A stretch of DNA of 64,000 nt from Tanytarsus gracilentus (lineage: Eukaryota; Arthropoda; Insecta; Diptera; Chironomidae). The translations under genes were made by a program, and so were the position numbers. The notes under the pieces were generated by a model that saw only the letters and a program-made list of their open reading frames with translations, was not told the DNA's origin and did no database searches. Location: NCBI GenBank assembly GCA_038502055.1, contig JAXRKN010000044.1, forward strand, positions 9,325,501-9,389,500, written 5' to 3'. Shown piece after piece: positions 1-11,183 of the stretch (positions are counted from its first letter, which is position 1; every line of letters starts with the position of its first letter).

Positions 1-2274
1 AATATTTTTCAGCTCATAAAAAAAATAATTAACAAAAATTGTGCGGATGATCAAGGATATGATCTTGATTGATTTTTACCTTCAAAGTTGAGTGAGCAAA
101 AAAAAGTATTGAATTTTTATGGATGTGATGTCAAACTGCTAAAACCAACAAATCATCAGAGATAATCTCTTTTTTATGACGGCCTTAAATCCTTTTTCTT
201 TCTGACCCTTTAATGTCGATCCAATTTGTGCACTTTACCTTTCTACCTTTACACACACTGAGAATGGATTAAGTCCATTTTTGGGTGTGCTGTCGTAAAA
301 TATTTATATTTACATATCGGAAAATCTTGTAGAGAAGATTAAAAGTAAGAAGAAGCATGAGAGAAACGGTAATTTACATGAAAATCCAATAAATAACACA
401 ATTGTTGCAGTGGAATAATATTTTCAACTCTTTCGCCATGCCTCGTTCACTAGCACACACACACAAGAGAGAGTCAGTGGCAGGCAAAAATGGAAGAAAT
501 TTTCAGCTTCACACTTTTATTCGAACCTGCTGAGCGAGCTTAAAAACAAAAATTTTGCACCGTCAATTATCGCCGCAATCTCAAAAATGACTTAATTATG
601 AAAAAATTCCTTTTTAATGATCGTCAGACCACAAAAATGTGTTTCATGTCACACAAAAAAAACTTAAATTCTTAATTAATCCGCTTGTCTTCTCCAATTT
701 CATTAATTTCTCGCCCTCTCACTTGCGGTATCGCTTCTGCTGACTATTCGGATGCATGTAATGTGTCTGTGTGTGAACTCTGAACGGTCTTTTTCCTTTC
801 TTCTCTTTTTATTGTTGCTTGATCATAAATAGATCATTAATTATATTTTTTAAATTTCCCTCATCAAAAAACTTTTTTCTCACTCCTCGAACAAAATTAG
901 AAAAACTTTTTTTTTTCGAAACATATTTAAAATTTTAAGATCACGTCCATTTGTTCCCATACACGTACCACAGCTTCAGTTTAAGAAGAAGAAATTTTTA
1001 ATATTCAATCAGGTTTAGAAAAATTTATGCTCGATTCGCACATGAAAAAAGTGAGAAAATTGAAAAAGTTTTATTTCGATGCCCACACGATCAGCCGCGA
1101 TCGAGAGAGTAAGCAATTGAGTGATTGAGACGCGCGAGTTCTGCGGTGGAACCAATTCGATGGCTCAAAATCGTACAGTAGCGGAACCAAATTCATCTTC
1201 AAGCATCATTATTTATTGAGAGCACTCTTCGACATGATCTTGGGGCCACTACGCAGCTCTAATCGTTGGCTGGTGAGAACTCGAAATTATTTTTTGTTTG
1301 CCTAAACCTAATTTAATTAAAAACTTCTAATTGATTTCTTTTTGTGAGTATTAAAATTAAAATTAATAACTCGAAAATTACTCGACAAATTTTTCAATCA
1401 AATTTAAATTTTTCCGTTGCAAGACTGACAAGAGTCATTTTAATGCGTGGCACGATGCGCTATGACTCGAGTGATAAATGACAACAGTTTTAGTCATAAA
1501 GTGTGTGTGATGCGGCAACGATTTATGTTGTTTTGTTTTGTTGACTCCTAATCGCCGCTCATCAACAGCAGCATCTCGGCACTAATGTCGACCACACACA
1601 GACGAAATTCACTTCTGAGATTTTTATGCGCTGAATTAAGTTGAGCGTAAATAAAAAATCTCGTTGAAGGATTCGCAAATTATGCTGCACTAATTAAGTG
1701 TGACTTGATGCCACTGAATTCTCTCATGCTCGTAAAAGATTTATGTGAAAGTGAGAGAGAAAATCATTTCAGAGACTTCAATTTTAGATGATTTGAAAAA
1801 TCGTCGAAGGTGCTTGCTGGAAGTTGTGAGAGGAAGTGAAATTAATAAATTTTAAGAATGAAATAAAAAAATTCTGATCATCGCTGTTGAGCTGTTGTTG
1901 ACTTTATTGTTCATTCCACGATGTTTTTTTTTCGAGTACAAAAGAAGCTTCCAAATTACTTTTTTATATTAGCCGGTCAGACATCTTCAGCATGAATGTA
2001 TAGACTGAAAAGACCCAGCAGAAGGTTGTTCATTAATGACTTTTTTAGAGTATACAGCAATGAAAAGTGTTTCTGCTCTTTCTCATCACTTCCTGATCGA
2101 AATATTTTTATACTCAATTGAGGAGTTCAAAAATGTTCATCGGGCCAGTCAGCAGCAACAAATAAAAACTCATTGAGAAAATTTTAATCGAGCGTAAATT
2201 TTTCGATCTTCTTCGTGACATTTTCGGCTCATCATCATCGAAATGAAAATTTTTCCAATCATGGTCATGATGAG
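1..2274. other. non-coding region, no gene recognised
   Basis: AT-rich sequence with only short ORFs that resemble no known family. The one stretch that looks transcribed is a GC-richer patch at about 1080-1275, listed separately. The rest could be intergenic or intronic to a gene outside the window. Confidence 0.5.
1085..1272 (+). other. possible first exon / 5' UTR ending in a splice donor
   Basis: This patch is richer in GC than its surroundings. It contains an ATG near 1233 followed by 13 open codons (starting Met-Ile-Leu-Gly-Pro) and then a good donor, GTGAGA, at about 1272. That is the look of a promoter-proximal exon in a compact insect genome. No downstream exon that could be joined to it was recognised, so the assignment is weak. 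A chance ORF next to a GT is a fair alternative. Confidence 0.2.
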
Positions 2275-2282
2275 ATGACAAA

Positions 2283-3021
2283 TAGAGTTTCTCAAATGCC
2301 CGGGTAATGAGATTTTGTCCTACCCGGGTAAAAAAATTTACTACCCGGGTAGGGGCATGCGGAGAATTTTTTAAAAAATCATATTTTCTAAATTTTCGGC
2401 TAATTTTCATGAGCATTTTAAGTAACAGAAATAAAAGTTTTTTAAACAGAAAATGAATAGATTAAAAGAAATATAAAAAGTTTAACGGAAATAGTTCTTA
2501 AGGAACATTACACAGTGAAGGTCTGACATTCGAGTTCTAGCCTTTGTTACAATATCTCCAGCCTCTAAAAATGCCCTCTATGAAGTAACTGATGTTGCCT
2601 AAATCGTTAGTAAAGCTTTAAACAATCGGTCCAAAATTGGAGATATTTGTTTGAGTCTTCTTATGTATCTATGGTTTTTTTTGTTGCCTTGCACTTGATG
2701 TTTCAAAATACTTTTTTGAATTAAAAAATTTCACAAACGAATCTAAATTTATATAGGTAAACTACCTTCTTGAGTCATGTAGTTTTGATAAGTGATAAAA
2801 TTCATTGTAAACAAAACATTTTCAGGTATTGGTTTACACAAAACTTATAAAAAGCACTTATGGAGGAAGATTTTTTCACAAAAAAAATTAAGAAAATTTT
2901 CTTCGAATTTTTTAATTTTTACCCGGGTAAGGGTAGAGCAATTTTCCGGGTATACCCGGGTAGTAAAATTGACGGGCATACCCGGGTATACCCGTACCCG
3001 GGTTACCCGTGAGAAACTCTA
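2283..3021. mobile_element. non-autonomous hAT-like DNA transposon (MITE)
   Basis: The element is 739 bp. Its ends are perfect 12-bp inverted repeats, TAGAGTTTCTCA at 2283-2294 and its complement at 3010-3021. It is flanked by an identical 8-bp direct repeat, ATGACAAA, at 2275-2282 and 3022-3029. Eight-base target duplications and TAGAG-type ends are hallmarks of the hAT superfamily. Inside both ends lie clustered palindromic TACCCGGGTA motifs (about 2300-2355 and 2922-3010), the sort of subterminal repeats a transposase binds. The interior has no transposase-like ORF, so the copy would depend on a transposase in trans. Intact ends and target duplication suggest a fairly recent insertion. Confidence 0.88.
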
Positions 3022-3029
3022 ATGACAAA

Positions 3030-5061
3030 TTAAAATGTCGGTGAATACCAGCAGTGACTCAGTCATGAATGAAAAATTCCAATCTTGAGTTAAAATTCAA
3101 ATTTCTGGCTTCTGTTTCTATTCCACACGATGATGATCATGATTTTGTTCTATTTTGTGAATAAAAACAACCAAAAGAGGAGAGAGAGAAAAAATCAAAT
3201 CAATGGCGATGAATGAAAAGAAATAAAAAAATTCTTCCACGGCCAATTTTCAATCAGCTACTTGTGTTTTTATGTGCTGAGCTGTTTTATGTTGAAATCT
3301 CACACGCAATCATCATTTTTCATTTATAGAATTATTTTTGATATTTAAACTCGATCGCGATAAGAAAATTCTTCTGAAGAAACGCCGCAAGATCAATTTT
3401 AAAGGAGGCGGAAAATGTTTTTGTGAAATTAATTAAAATTTCTTCGTTCTAATTCAAACATGATCATCAACTTCTCACTTTCATGATCACCAACCTGCCT
3501 TTCGGTGCTCTCATTTTTGACTCTCTTCTGATCGCACCGAAAAAAAAGCTAAAAATATTTTTAAGAAACTTTTAAGAGAAAACTTGCAATGTCATCAACT
3601 TCCAATTTATTTTTTAAAATGTTTAATTAAATTTTTCTCTCTCCTCACTTCTCACACTTTCAGGTTATGTCCTTGGATTCAATCCATCATTGACTGAATA
3701 TGCAAAAAAATGCATTCTTAGCATCATTGAGTGAATTTTTATTGTTTTATGGCCGACACTAAAATCTAAAATTTTCTGCCTTCCACTGAAAGGATGAAAA
3801 AATCTCGACTCGACCGTAAAGTAAGCAAAAATCTTCCCCAAAAAGAAGCAACACTGCTATGTCCATGCGGAGTACAAGAAGGTCACATTGCATGTCATTA
3901 TTGGATTTTAAAATTGATTTTTTCCAGCTCACAAATTTATCACGTGGAGTTCTGTTAAGAAATTTTTGCTTTTTTGTCATTCTGTTGGCACAATATTGAG
4001 TCCTTATTGGCCGATGATGGTCTCGAATAGAAGCGCTGAGGGATTCTGTGAAGAATTCAAGGCTGCTGCTGATTTTCAGCAATTATTGTCACAGCTCGGT
4101 TTTCTATGGTGAAAAGTGTGAAATCGCGATTTCACTTCCATGGAAGCTCAAATTCTTCTTCTTCTGCTTAAGGCCTCACAGGTTTCCATTTTCTTGGGAC
4201 TCAAAATGCATTTTTTAATGTCATTTTCTTTTGATGTTGAATCGCATGAATTTTAAACACTCAAAAAAATGTTGTAAATTTTTTGCAAACGAGTCGAGCG
4301 AGCGAGTGCAAGCATAAAACCATAATTTGTCATCATTCTTTAGTCTTTTATTAATTTATTCTCTTTTTGTCTAAATTTTCTTCTCTCATGTACGCAATAA
4401 AATTATTTTTCTGCTTTCGATCGTTGCCTGTCGAGTGAATGAAAGAAGCATTTTTAGTTTTTTCTTGTTGTCTCGCTCTGTTCCACACAAAATTCCGCTT
4501 GCGAGTTGTTGAAAATGGGCGTTGACGAGGCAGAGCCAGTTGAAACTATTAAAATTGACTTTTCTTTTTAAAAAAATAATTTATTCAAGATTGTTTTTAG
4601 GAAAATTTACCGCAGTACATATTTAATTGATATTTTCAAGCACGTGTTTGCAGTTTAAAGATAATTTGTCAAACAAAAATGATAATTTTTAAGGATGTAC
4701 CGTGCAGAGTGTAGTGCATGAAATTTAAAATTTTCATGGAAATCATTGGAAAATGATGGAGAGAAGAAAGTCAAAAGAAATTTTATTGCACAGCCATCAG
4801 AAATGACTTTAGTCGCCATAAAAATTTCCAGAAATTTCTTGTAAGCATTTATGACTTTACAACATTACCTGACTGTCATGAACATTGTTGCTGATTTACA
4901 GCTCACATCGGTTTTGTGGATTTCTGAAAAACTTCTGCTTCATTTAAATATTTTCAACATGTCATGTGTTGAAGTTTTTATCCGCACATTCATTTTTATT
5001 TTCTTTTAGCAACAGTTCAACTTTAGAATCAATTTCAATGTAAAAAGTTAAATATATAAAT
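3030..5061. other. non-coding region downstream of NAA25
   Basis: AT-rich sequence between the hAT element and the 3' end of NAA25. A 107-codon minus-strand ORF at 3759-4082 resembles no family I know and has no supporting splice or codon signal. Nothing else is supported. Confidence 0.5.
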
Positions 5062-8000
5062 TTAATATTTAATGTTAATCAATTTAAGTTTGTCCTTAAT
5101 AAGCGTCGACAGTTCTCTAACCGTTACTTGATAGCTTTCTTCAAACATTGAGTGAACATCGAGATTGAGTGCAGCAATCACGCCGTGTGATCCGTCTGGT
5201 GTTGAAAACTGTGTTTGCTCTTTGGGTGTTATTGAAAGTGAGGCAAGATAGTCATTTAAGTTCTTTTCGACTTTTATGGGTTTGAGTTTATCTGTAAATT
5301 TAAGTCATGAATGTTAGCTAATTAAATTTTTGTGAATTCTTACCGAAAGAATTTTCAGCAACTTGCAAAGTGTTCTTTAGGTCTCTCAACAATTCGTAAA
5401 CCAAAGAAATTTTCTCCTTGCTAGACAAGACTCTCGTTTCCTCTTCTACATTTTGCCTTTTCTTTCGATTCGAAGATTGATTTTGACTTGCATTGAATTT
5501 TTCATAGCAATTTGATAGTACAAAGGAGCAAAGTGAAAGAATCTAAGAAAATGAAAATTAAGTTTTTTTAAAACCTAAAAATCATTTTTAACTCACCTCA
5601 ACACAGCCAACAAATGATGCTTGGAGATTTTTATAATCGAAAATTTTCGACTTCTCATCAACCGCTGTCAATTTATCAACATAATTTTTCACATTAATGA
5701 AAGCATCCTGTAGCACCTTCGCAAATTCTTTCGTTTTCTCGCTTCCCGTCCATAAGCCATAAACGAATTTGCCAAGAGCATTAAAGACTTCCTCGTAAGG
5801 CAACTGAATCATGTAATGTAAGCGCGATGGCAATAAATTGACTAGAAATTGTGACGACGATCGTTGATAATTTAATTTCCGCACACGATTAAACAATTCA
5901 CGCCAACTCTCAATTAGCAATTTGTAACTTTCATCGGCAGTCAGTGAATTATGGCCATTATGGTCTTTGGTGTCGTTCACTCCACTCGGTAGATGAATTA
6001 AATCAACGGAAGCGGCTACGAGTCTCAATAAATTTGAGCGCATTTGAAGAAGCTCCGTGTCTTGATTGAAATTTTCTTTCTCAATCTCTTTCACTTTCTC
6101 ATAAAAAGGCTCATTATCTATCGTATACATTGGATCCCAACGCATCATAACATTCAAATCACGATTGTCACTCAACTGATCGTAATCAATTCGATCCTCG
6201 TTTGGCTCAATTTTCATGTTTTGAAATTGTTGATAATTTTGCTGGTAACTTCCGTTGAAATGAATAATCTCTTGAAGAAGTGCCTCAACCGATATCATCG
6301 AATAGTGAAGACTATTTGAGAGTCTCTCGCGAAATTCCATAAATTCCTATTGATTTTCAATTGTAAAAAAATTGTCTTTTATTTTTTCAAAAAAGCTCAC
6401 CTGAAGTTTTGAGAAAGATCCAAATTTATATGACATGGCGAGATATTCTAAGCTATCCTTATACGATGCCGTAAAGAACTTGAGCGTTTGATCATAAATT
6501 GGTTTTGCGAGCGAAGAAATACCAGTCAGCGGTAAATGTGCACAGTGAAGATATCCCATCGAGTCCAACTGAACATGCTTGATATCCAATGAATCGTAGA
6601 TTTTATGCGCACCCAGAGTACAGCCGAGAATATGAAAGATTTGGAGACACAAAAGCTTGGCGTGAAAATTGCTGGGGCTATTTTTCAATAAATAATTCAA
6701 GAGATGAAGCGTCTCCACTAGTCGATCGGGTGAATTAAGCTTTATCGCAATGTCATACATGACGTGAGCTGTGAAAAGCGTGAGAAAAAAATTTATTATT
6801 ATTTTTTTAAAATTCCACTAATAACATTAAACATTTGATCCCTCTACAAGACCTAACTCACCAGCTAAAAGAGCGTATTGATCTGATGGTCCAATGTCTG
6901 TTGATAAAAGGTCCTTACCAAATGCACTAAAACTATGTTCGTAATGAAGGCTAAGGGCAGAGTAAAGAGCTTGTAAATGCTCAACGGAAAGAGATGAATG
7001 TGAACCACATAGACGTGAAACTTGAAGTGAACAAATGTGCTTTTGAAGTTGGTCCTTCTATAAAATAATTAAATGTTTTAAATTAGCATTTTAAAAGTGA
7101 GTAAAAACTTACATTTTGCGGGAGTGAAGTTGAAGTAATTCCACTGTCCTGAAGAAGTTTCGTTGAAAATTCAGGCCTTCGATTGACATCGAGGTATTCG
7201 AGGAACATTTTTAAATCGTTTGTGCAGCACTTCTTGTTACCAAAAATTCTAAAGTACTCTATGAGAAGCTCCTGATAGTCACCAAGCAGTGCTTCTGCGC
7301 CTAGGCTCAAATCACGCATCTTTTTATGCATAGCGAGTCGTGCCAAGTATGGTCCTCTTAGTTTCTTATTGCTTGATTTTTTGAGGAGCTGAAAGAGAGT
7401 CAATCGTTAGTGATTCATTTAGAGAATAAAATTATTATCTTACTTCATTAATGAATTCATAGCATGTTTCTACAGAATTTTTGTCACCGCTCTTGATTAT
7501 TTCAAAGCATGCGAGAAGATAATCTTGATAGTAATCCCATCGATCAGGACTAAAAATAAACAAAATTGAAAATTGCAATCAATCAACAAGTTTATCCACT
7601 CACTCTTCCTCGAGTAAAGTTTTTGACAGTTCTCTCAACTCTGACCAATTTTTGAGTTTCTTATAAATCTCAATCTTAATCGATATCGGTGCGCCGGGAA
7701 ATTTCTCGTGGCATAGCGGTGATTGAAGAAATTTTAGAGCATCCTCGTATTTTTCTTGATACTCGAGGATATTCAAATAAAGTTGAACTTCTTGTTCAGC
7801 CTCAATTTTGTCATCACTGATGATTTTATCGACCATACGTTGTGCAAGCGATAGAAAAATTCTCGACTTTTGCTTATCCTTTGATTCTGGCCCACGAAGT
7901 GCTTGCAAAACAACACTCATGACCGCCCAAAAATAGTAAGGATTTTTTGGTTTGGCTTTGTATAGCTGTAAGGCGACAGTTTGTTGCGATTTATAATCGC

Positions 8001-8543
8001 TAATACGCACATATGCCATGAAGAGTTGTGTTAGCAGTTCCTCATTTCCCGGCTGCTTTTTTGCTGCACTCTGATAAATTTCACAAATTTTATCAACTAA
8101 AAAATTAGAAAATGATGAATGACATGGAGAGTTAATTAAACTACTTTCTTACGTTGATCAAGCTCCCGATAGCAATATGTCATGACCTGAAGAGTTGAAT
8201 CATCATTGCTTTCGGGATTTTTCTCGAGCTCTTCAATCAATGTCTGACTTTCTTTTTCTCGTGAGAGCCTTATCAATGCCAATGCCTTAAGTGCTAATCC
8301 AGTTTTAAGATTTGGTGTCTTCTTGAGCACTTTCTCAACCTCCTGAAGTGCCCTCTTATTGTTCCCCAAATCAATTGCATCTAAAAAATTGATAAATAAA
8401 ATTAACTTCTCTAACCTCAACGAATATTTTTCTCGCATATCAAAACCGAATAGAGACTTTTAGGAATTTAATGTAATTAATGGTCGAGTAAGGAACTTAC
8501 CAAAAACAAATCGAAGACGCCTTTCATTCACTGAATTATCCAT
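5062..8543 (-). CDS. NAA25: N-alpha-acetyltransferase 25, NatB auxiliary subunit (psidin homologue)
   Basis: Non-catalytic ribosome-anchoring subunit of the NatB complex. With NAA20 it acetylates nascent proteins starting Met-Asp, Met-Glu, Met-Asn or Met-Gln in the cytosol. The Drosophila orthologue is psidin. Ten exons join in phase: 8543-8501, 8380-8153, 8096-7604, 7549-7444, 7388-7113, 7057-6862, 6768-6401, 6346-5597, 5542-5344 and 5291-5062, giving about 962 residues, close to the human length. The N-terminal half holds TPR-like helices (ALKALALIRLSR, MAYVRISDYKSQQ). The middle has the family segment GPYLARLAMHK. The C-terminus is helical and ends at TAA 5062-5064. The start is the first ATG in frame with the TPR region. 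The gene lies 200 bp downstream of PARN on the same strand and appears intact. Confidence 0.93.
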
Positions 8544-8742
8544 TTTTAATTAATTCAGAATGTTTGAGGATTTTTTTTTTCTGCAATTAGAATTTTTTTC
8601 GAACATCCACGGGAAGATAAACTGAGTGATGGTTACTCGGATTTCTATGAAATTTTGATTTATCACTTAAATTTAAATTTTAAAGTTTAAATATTGTTAA
8701 ACTAGAATATTTGTAAGTTTATTTAATACTTAATTTTTGTAT

Positions 8743-10202
8743 TTAACCACACATAAAGCTAAACAAGTCGATAACATGAACTTCATTCAGAAACCAATTG
8801 TTTCCTTCAGAGAATGTCTTATTTCGCTTAGGGATGCTTCGATCGGGTGTGTTTGTTGGTGTTTCTGTGTCCGAGTCATCTTTATTCTTGCGCTTTTGAG
8901 CTGATCCTTGATTTTGCTTACGATGAAATTCGTCGAATGATTCAACATGAAATCCATGTGGCTTTGCGATAGTCTTGATGACACAACTGCTATTTTCACG
9001 GTTGTAGAGTGACACAAATGCAGTGGTGCTATCAACCCATGAAATTTGAATCGGTCCATAGTTTTTGAAGTGTTCCTGAATGTCCGCCGTCTGCCAGGTT
9101 TGAGGAAATTTGATGTGAAAAACGTGAGTGCGTGATGGATGTGGTTCTTGACCAGTGAGATAAATGAAAGGCGTTGAGATCCGTTGGAGGCCAATTCGAT
9201 TTAAGAATGGTGAAAGTTGCTTGCACTTCTCAAACTTTGCTACAAATTCGACTTTGAGATATTTCGAAATTAAAAGAAAAATGTAGCCAGTGAGAAACGA
9301 ATCGAATCCTGCCTCGTGTTCTTTGGGGTTTTCGAGATTGTACGTTTGAAAAATATTTTCCCACTCAAATTCAACTTTTTCAAACGGATCTGACTGAGTT
9401 CTCTCATAAACGTGATTGAGCACGGTTGTCTTAAAAATCTCCTTAAACTTTTCGCTCGATGCAATGAATTTTGTATCGATTATATTTGGATAGATTTGAT
9501 GAATGAGTTTCTTAAATTCATCGTATGAGTGAGGGAGTGCGGTGAAGGTCTGAGTTGTTAAGTACATAATGTCTAAGAGACAATTGTGGCCAACAATCAA
9601 CTTCTTTGATTGTGAAATTTCTTTCATGAGTAAGCGAAGTCCAATGGTGTCGACGAGATAGGTTTCATCGTCTTTCTTTCTGTCAGCCTCAATCTTAAGC
9701 TCTTCCTCAGTCGATCGTTTTGCCGTAACAATTAATACTTTTCGGTTGTTCTCGAGTGTCTTTGAGGTCGTTGAAAGTTTGTTGTTAAATTCTCGCTCTA
9801 AGAGCTCATACACCAATTTCGCTACACGTAGATGTTGTAGCTTTTGATCTTAAAAACATCAGATTCTGGATCTTTTTTGAACAAAGTCAAGCCAAGTTGA
9901 ACGAGGATAAAACCAGCGGATGATTTTAAATGCTTTTCATAATACTCTTTGGGAGTATCGAATGGCAGGATGTTTCGCTCGCTGGTTAAACCTAAAAAAG
10001 CTTAATTTTGTTAGATTTTATTCGAGGTTAAATATTTTATTTTTTTACCGGTAAATTCACCATCAATCGCCATAAAAAGACATTCCTCGATGTCTTTTGA
10101 GATCTCCGGCAAAAGATCCTTGAAATCTATCAGATTTAAATGTTAAAAGTCGCCTTTTAAGCCTTTAATTTCGATAAACTTACTTGATTTAATTACTTCC
10201 AT
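8743..10202 (-). pseudogene. PARN: PARN-like poly(A)-specific ribonuclease with internal deletion and frame break
   Basis: PARN is a DEDD-family 3' exonuclease that shortens poly(A) tails and trims small RNAs. Exons 10202-10184 and 10126-10049 and the start of exon 3 (from 9991) encode an intact PARN N-terminus (MEVIKSNFKDLLPE, then AIDGEF with the first Asp and Glu). That frame ends at TAG 9822-9824 right after the strand SYNIYV. Homology resumes in another frame at about 9840 with RVAKLVYELL and runs to 8743. It includes VGHNCLLDIM and HEAGFDSF with the other two catalytic Asp residues, and a C-terminal RRM (HVFHIKFPQTW, ISWVDSTTAFVSL). Compared with human PARN, about 110 residues are missing, mainly the linker into the R3H domain. 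No usable intron spans the break. It may be a pseudogene, an assembly deletion, or a strongly reduced gene. Confidence 0.82.
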
Positions 10203-10549
10203 TTGGTCAGCTGTTTTGTTTTGTTTACAAATTTTTCTTCTCGACTCAAAATTTGAATTCAACGGAAATTTTTGCGCGCTTTTAGAAAATTATCATTTTA
10301 TACAAATCTTGTTTGAAATAAGTCTTAATTCTACTGTTTTTATCATTAATTGGGTGAGATATTGAACGTTCAATCAAAATTACATAAAGTTAGAGTTGAA
10401 TTTATTTAAAAAATGTGAAATTTTTGACAACTCAAATTTTGCTTAGAAAAAATTGTGAAATTTATAATTTTAAGTAATTAAACTATTATTTTCACCTTTT
10501 TAGAATAAGAAATTTTAATCTTCAATGAACTTGCTCTCAATTGGAATGG
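10203..10549. promoter_or_regulatory. intergenic region between divergent PARN and MPDU1 fragment
   Basis: About 350 bp between the PARN start on the minus strand and the plus-strand MPDU1 fragment. It should hold the PARN promoter. No core promoter motif stands out, and no upstream MPDU1 exon is present here. Confidence 0.35.
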
Positions 10550-10591
10550 AAATAGAGGAGAGCAACGGAGATCCTTTTTGCCAATCGCTCC
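10550..10591 (+). repeat. 42-bp copy of the BUB1-kinase gene intron 2 / exon 3 junction
   Basis: These 42 bases are identical to 11628-11669. In the downstream copy they span the last six intron bases and the first 36 bases of exon 3 of the HMG-BUB1 gene, where they encode the conserved ESNGDPFCQSL stretch ahead of the kinase. Here they abut MPDU1 sequence at 10592-10595. The downstream copy is taken as the source because its reading frame matches BUB1 family sequence on both sides. Confidence 0.9.
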
Positions 10592-10594
10592 ACT

Positions 10595-10844
10595 GCCCGT
10601 ATTTTCACATCAATACAAGAAACTGGAGATACAATGATGGTAATAAATTAATATAAATCAGTAAATTAATACTTAATTATCAAAATCTTAAAAGGTCATC
10701 ATTTACATAGTCAGCACATTTGCAAATGCAGTCATTGTCTCGCAGCTTCTCTATTACTGGAATAAACCTTTGGGACCTGCCATCATTGCCAAGGACGTTG
10801 ATAAGCATCCAGCAAAACCAAAGAAGGCCAAGAAGGCTGACTAA
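10595..10844 (+). pseudogene. MPDU1: 3' fragment of MPDU1 (mannose-P-dolichol utilization defect 1)
   Basis: MPDU1 is an ER multi-spanning PQ-loop protein needed to use dolichol-linked mannose and glucose in glycosylation. Only its last part is present. Exon 10595-10639 encodes ARIFTSIQETGDTMM, the most conserved family motif. After a 55-nt intron, exon 10695-10844 encodes the last transmembrane helix (VSTFANAVIVSQLLYYWNKP) and a Lys-rich tail ending in KKAKKAD. That is about 64 of some 250 residues. Upstream the MPDU1 frame runs into the duplicated BUB1 piece and an in-frame TAG at 10553. No other MPDU1 exon was seen. A 76-base overlapping ORF from ATG 10524 reads the BUB1 frame and does not continue into MPDU1. 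Remnant of a duplication, or an assembly join. Confidence 0.75.
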
Positions 10845-11183
10845 AACAGTTACGTTCAATTTACAAAAAGACTACGAATTTTCTCTCGTGTCCTTGTTAG
10901 AGAGTAATTTAGATGAGTTTGTATTTAAATTAAAAAAAATCCATTTTTATCTCGATATGTGGTTGTTGTTATGGATCTTCAATAAAAAAATAGTAAAATT
11001 AAGCGGAAATTGGTTTTTGTCAAAAAAAAATTTTAAGCGCAAACGGTCAAAAAATATATCGAATTCGTTAAGTTTTGCAACGAAATTTTTTTTTTGAAAC
11101 TTAACGAATCACAGTAAAAATAAACAACTTTGAATTCAAATTTAATTAATTTTGCTGGAAATATCCTTTTTAAAGTAATAGTT

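Noticed and set aside
9822..9851. Micro-intron GTGTAG...CTTAG bridging the PARN frame break
   Set aside because: At about 30 nt it is shorter than any other intron here and would not supply the missing 110 residues.
10556..10597. MPDU1 frame read through the 42-bp repeat (ending LFANRSTAR) as authentic MPDU1
   Set aside because: It weakly resembles the expected membrane helix, but is too polar and begins at an in-frame TAG. The identical bases fit BUB1 much better in the downstream copy.
10524..10666. ORF from ATG 10524 reading through the 42-bp repeat as a small gene
   Set aside because: It uses the BUB1 frame of the copied piece and then the wrong frame of MPDU1; it resembles nothing outside the copied codons.
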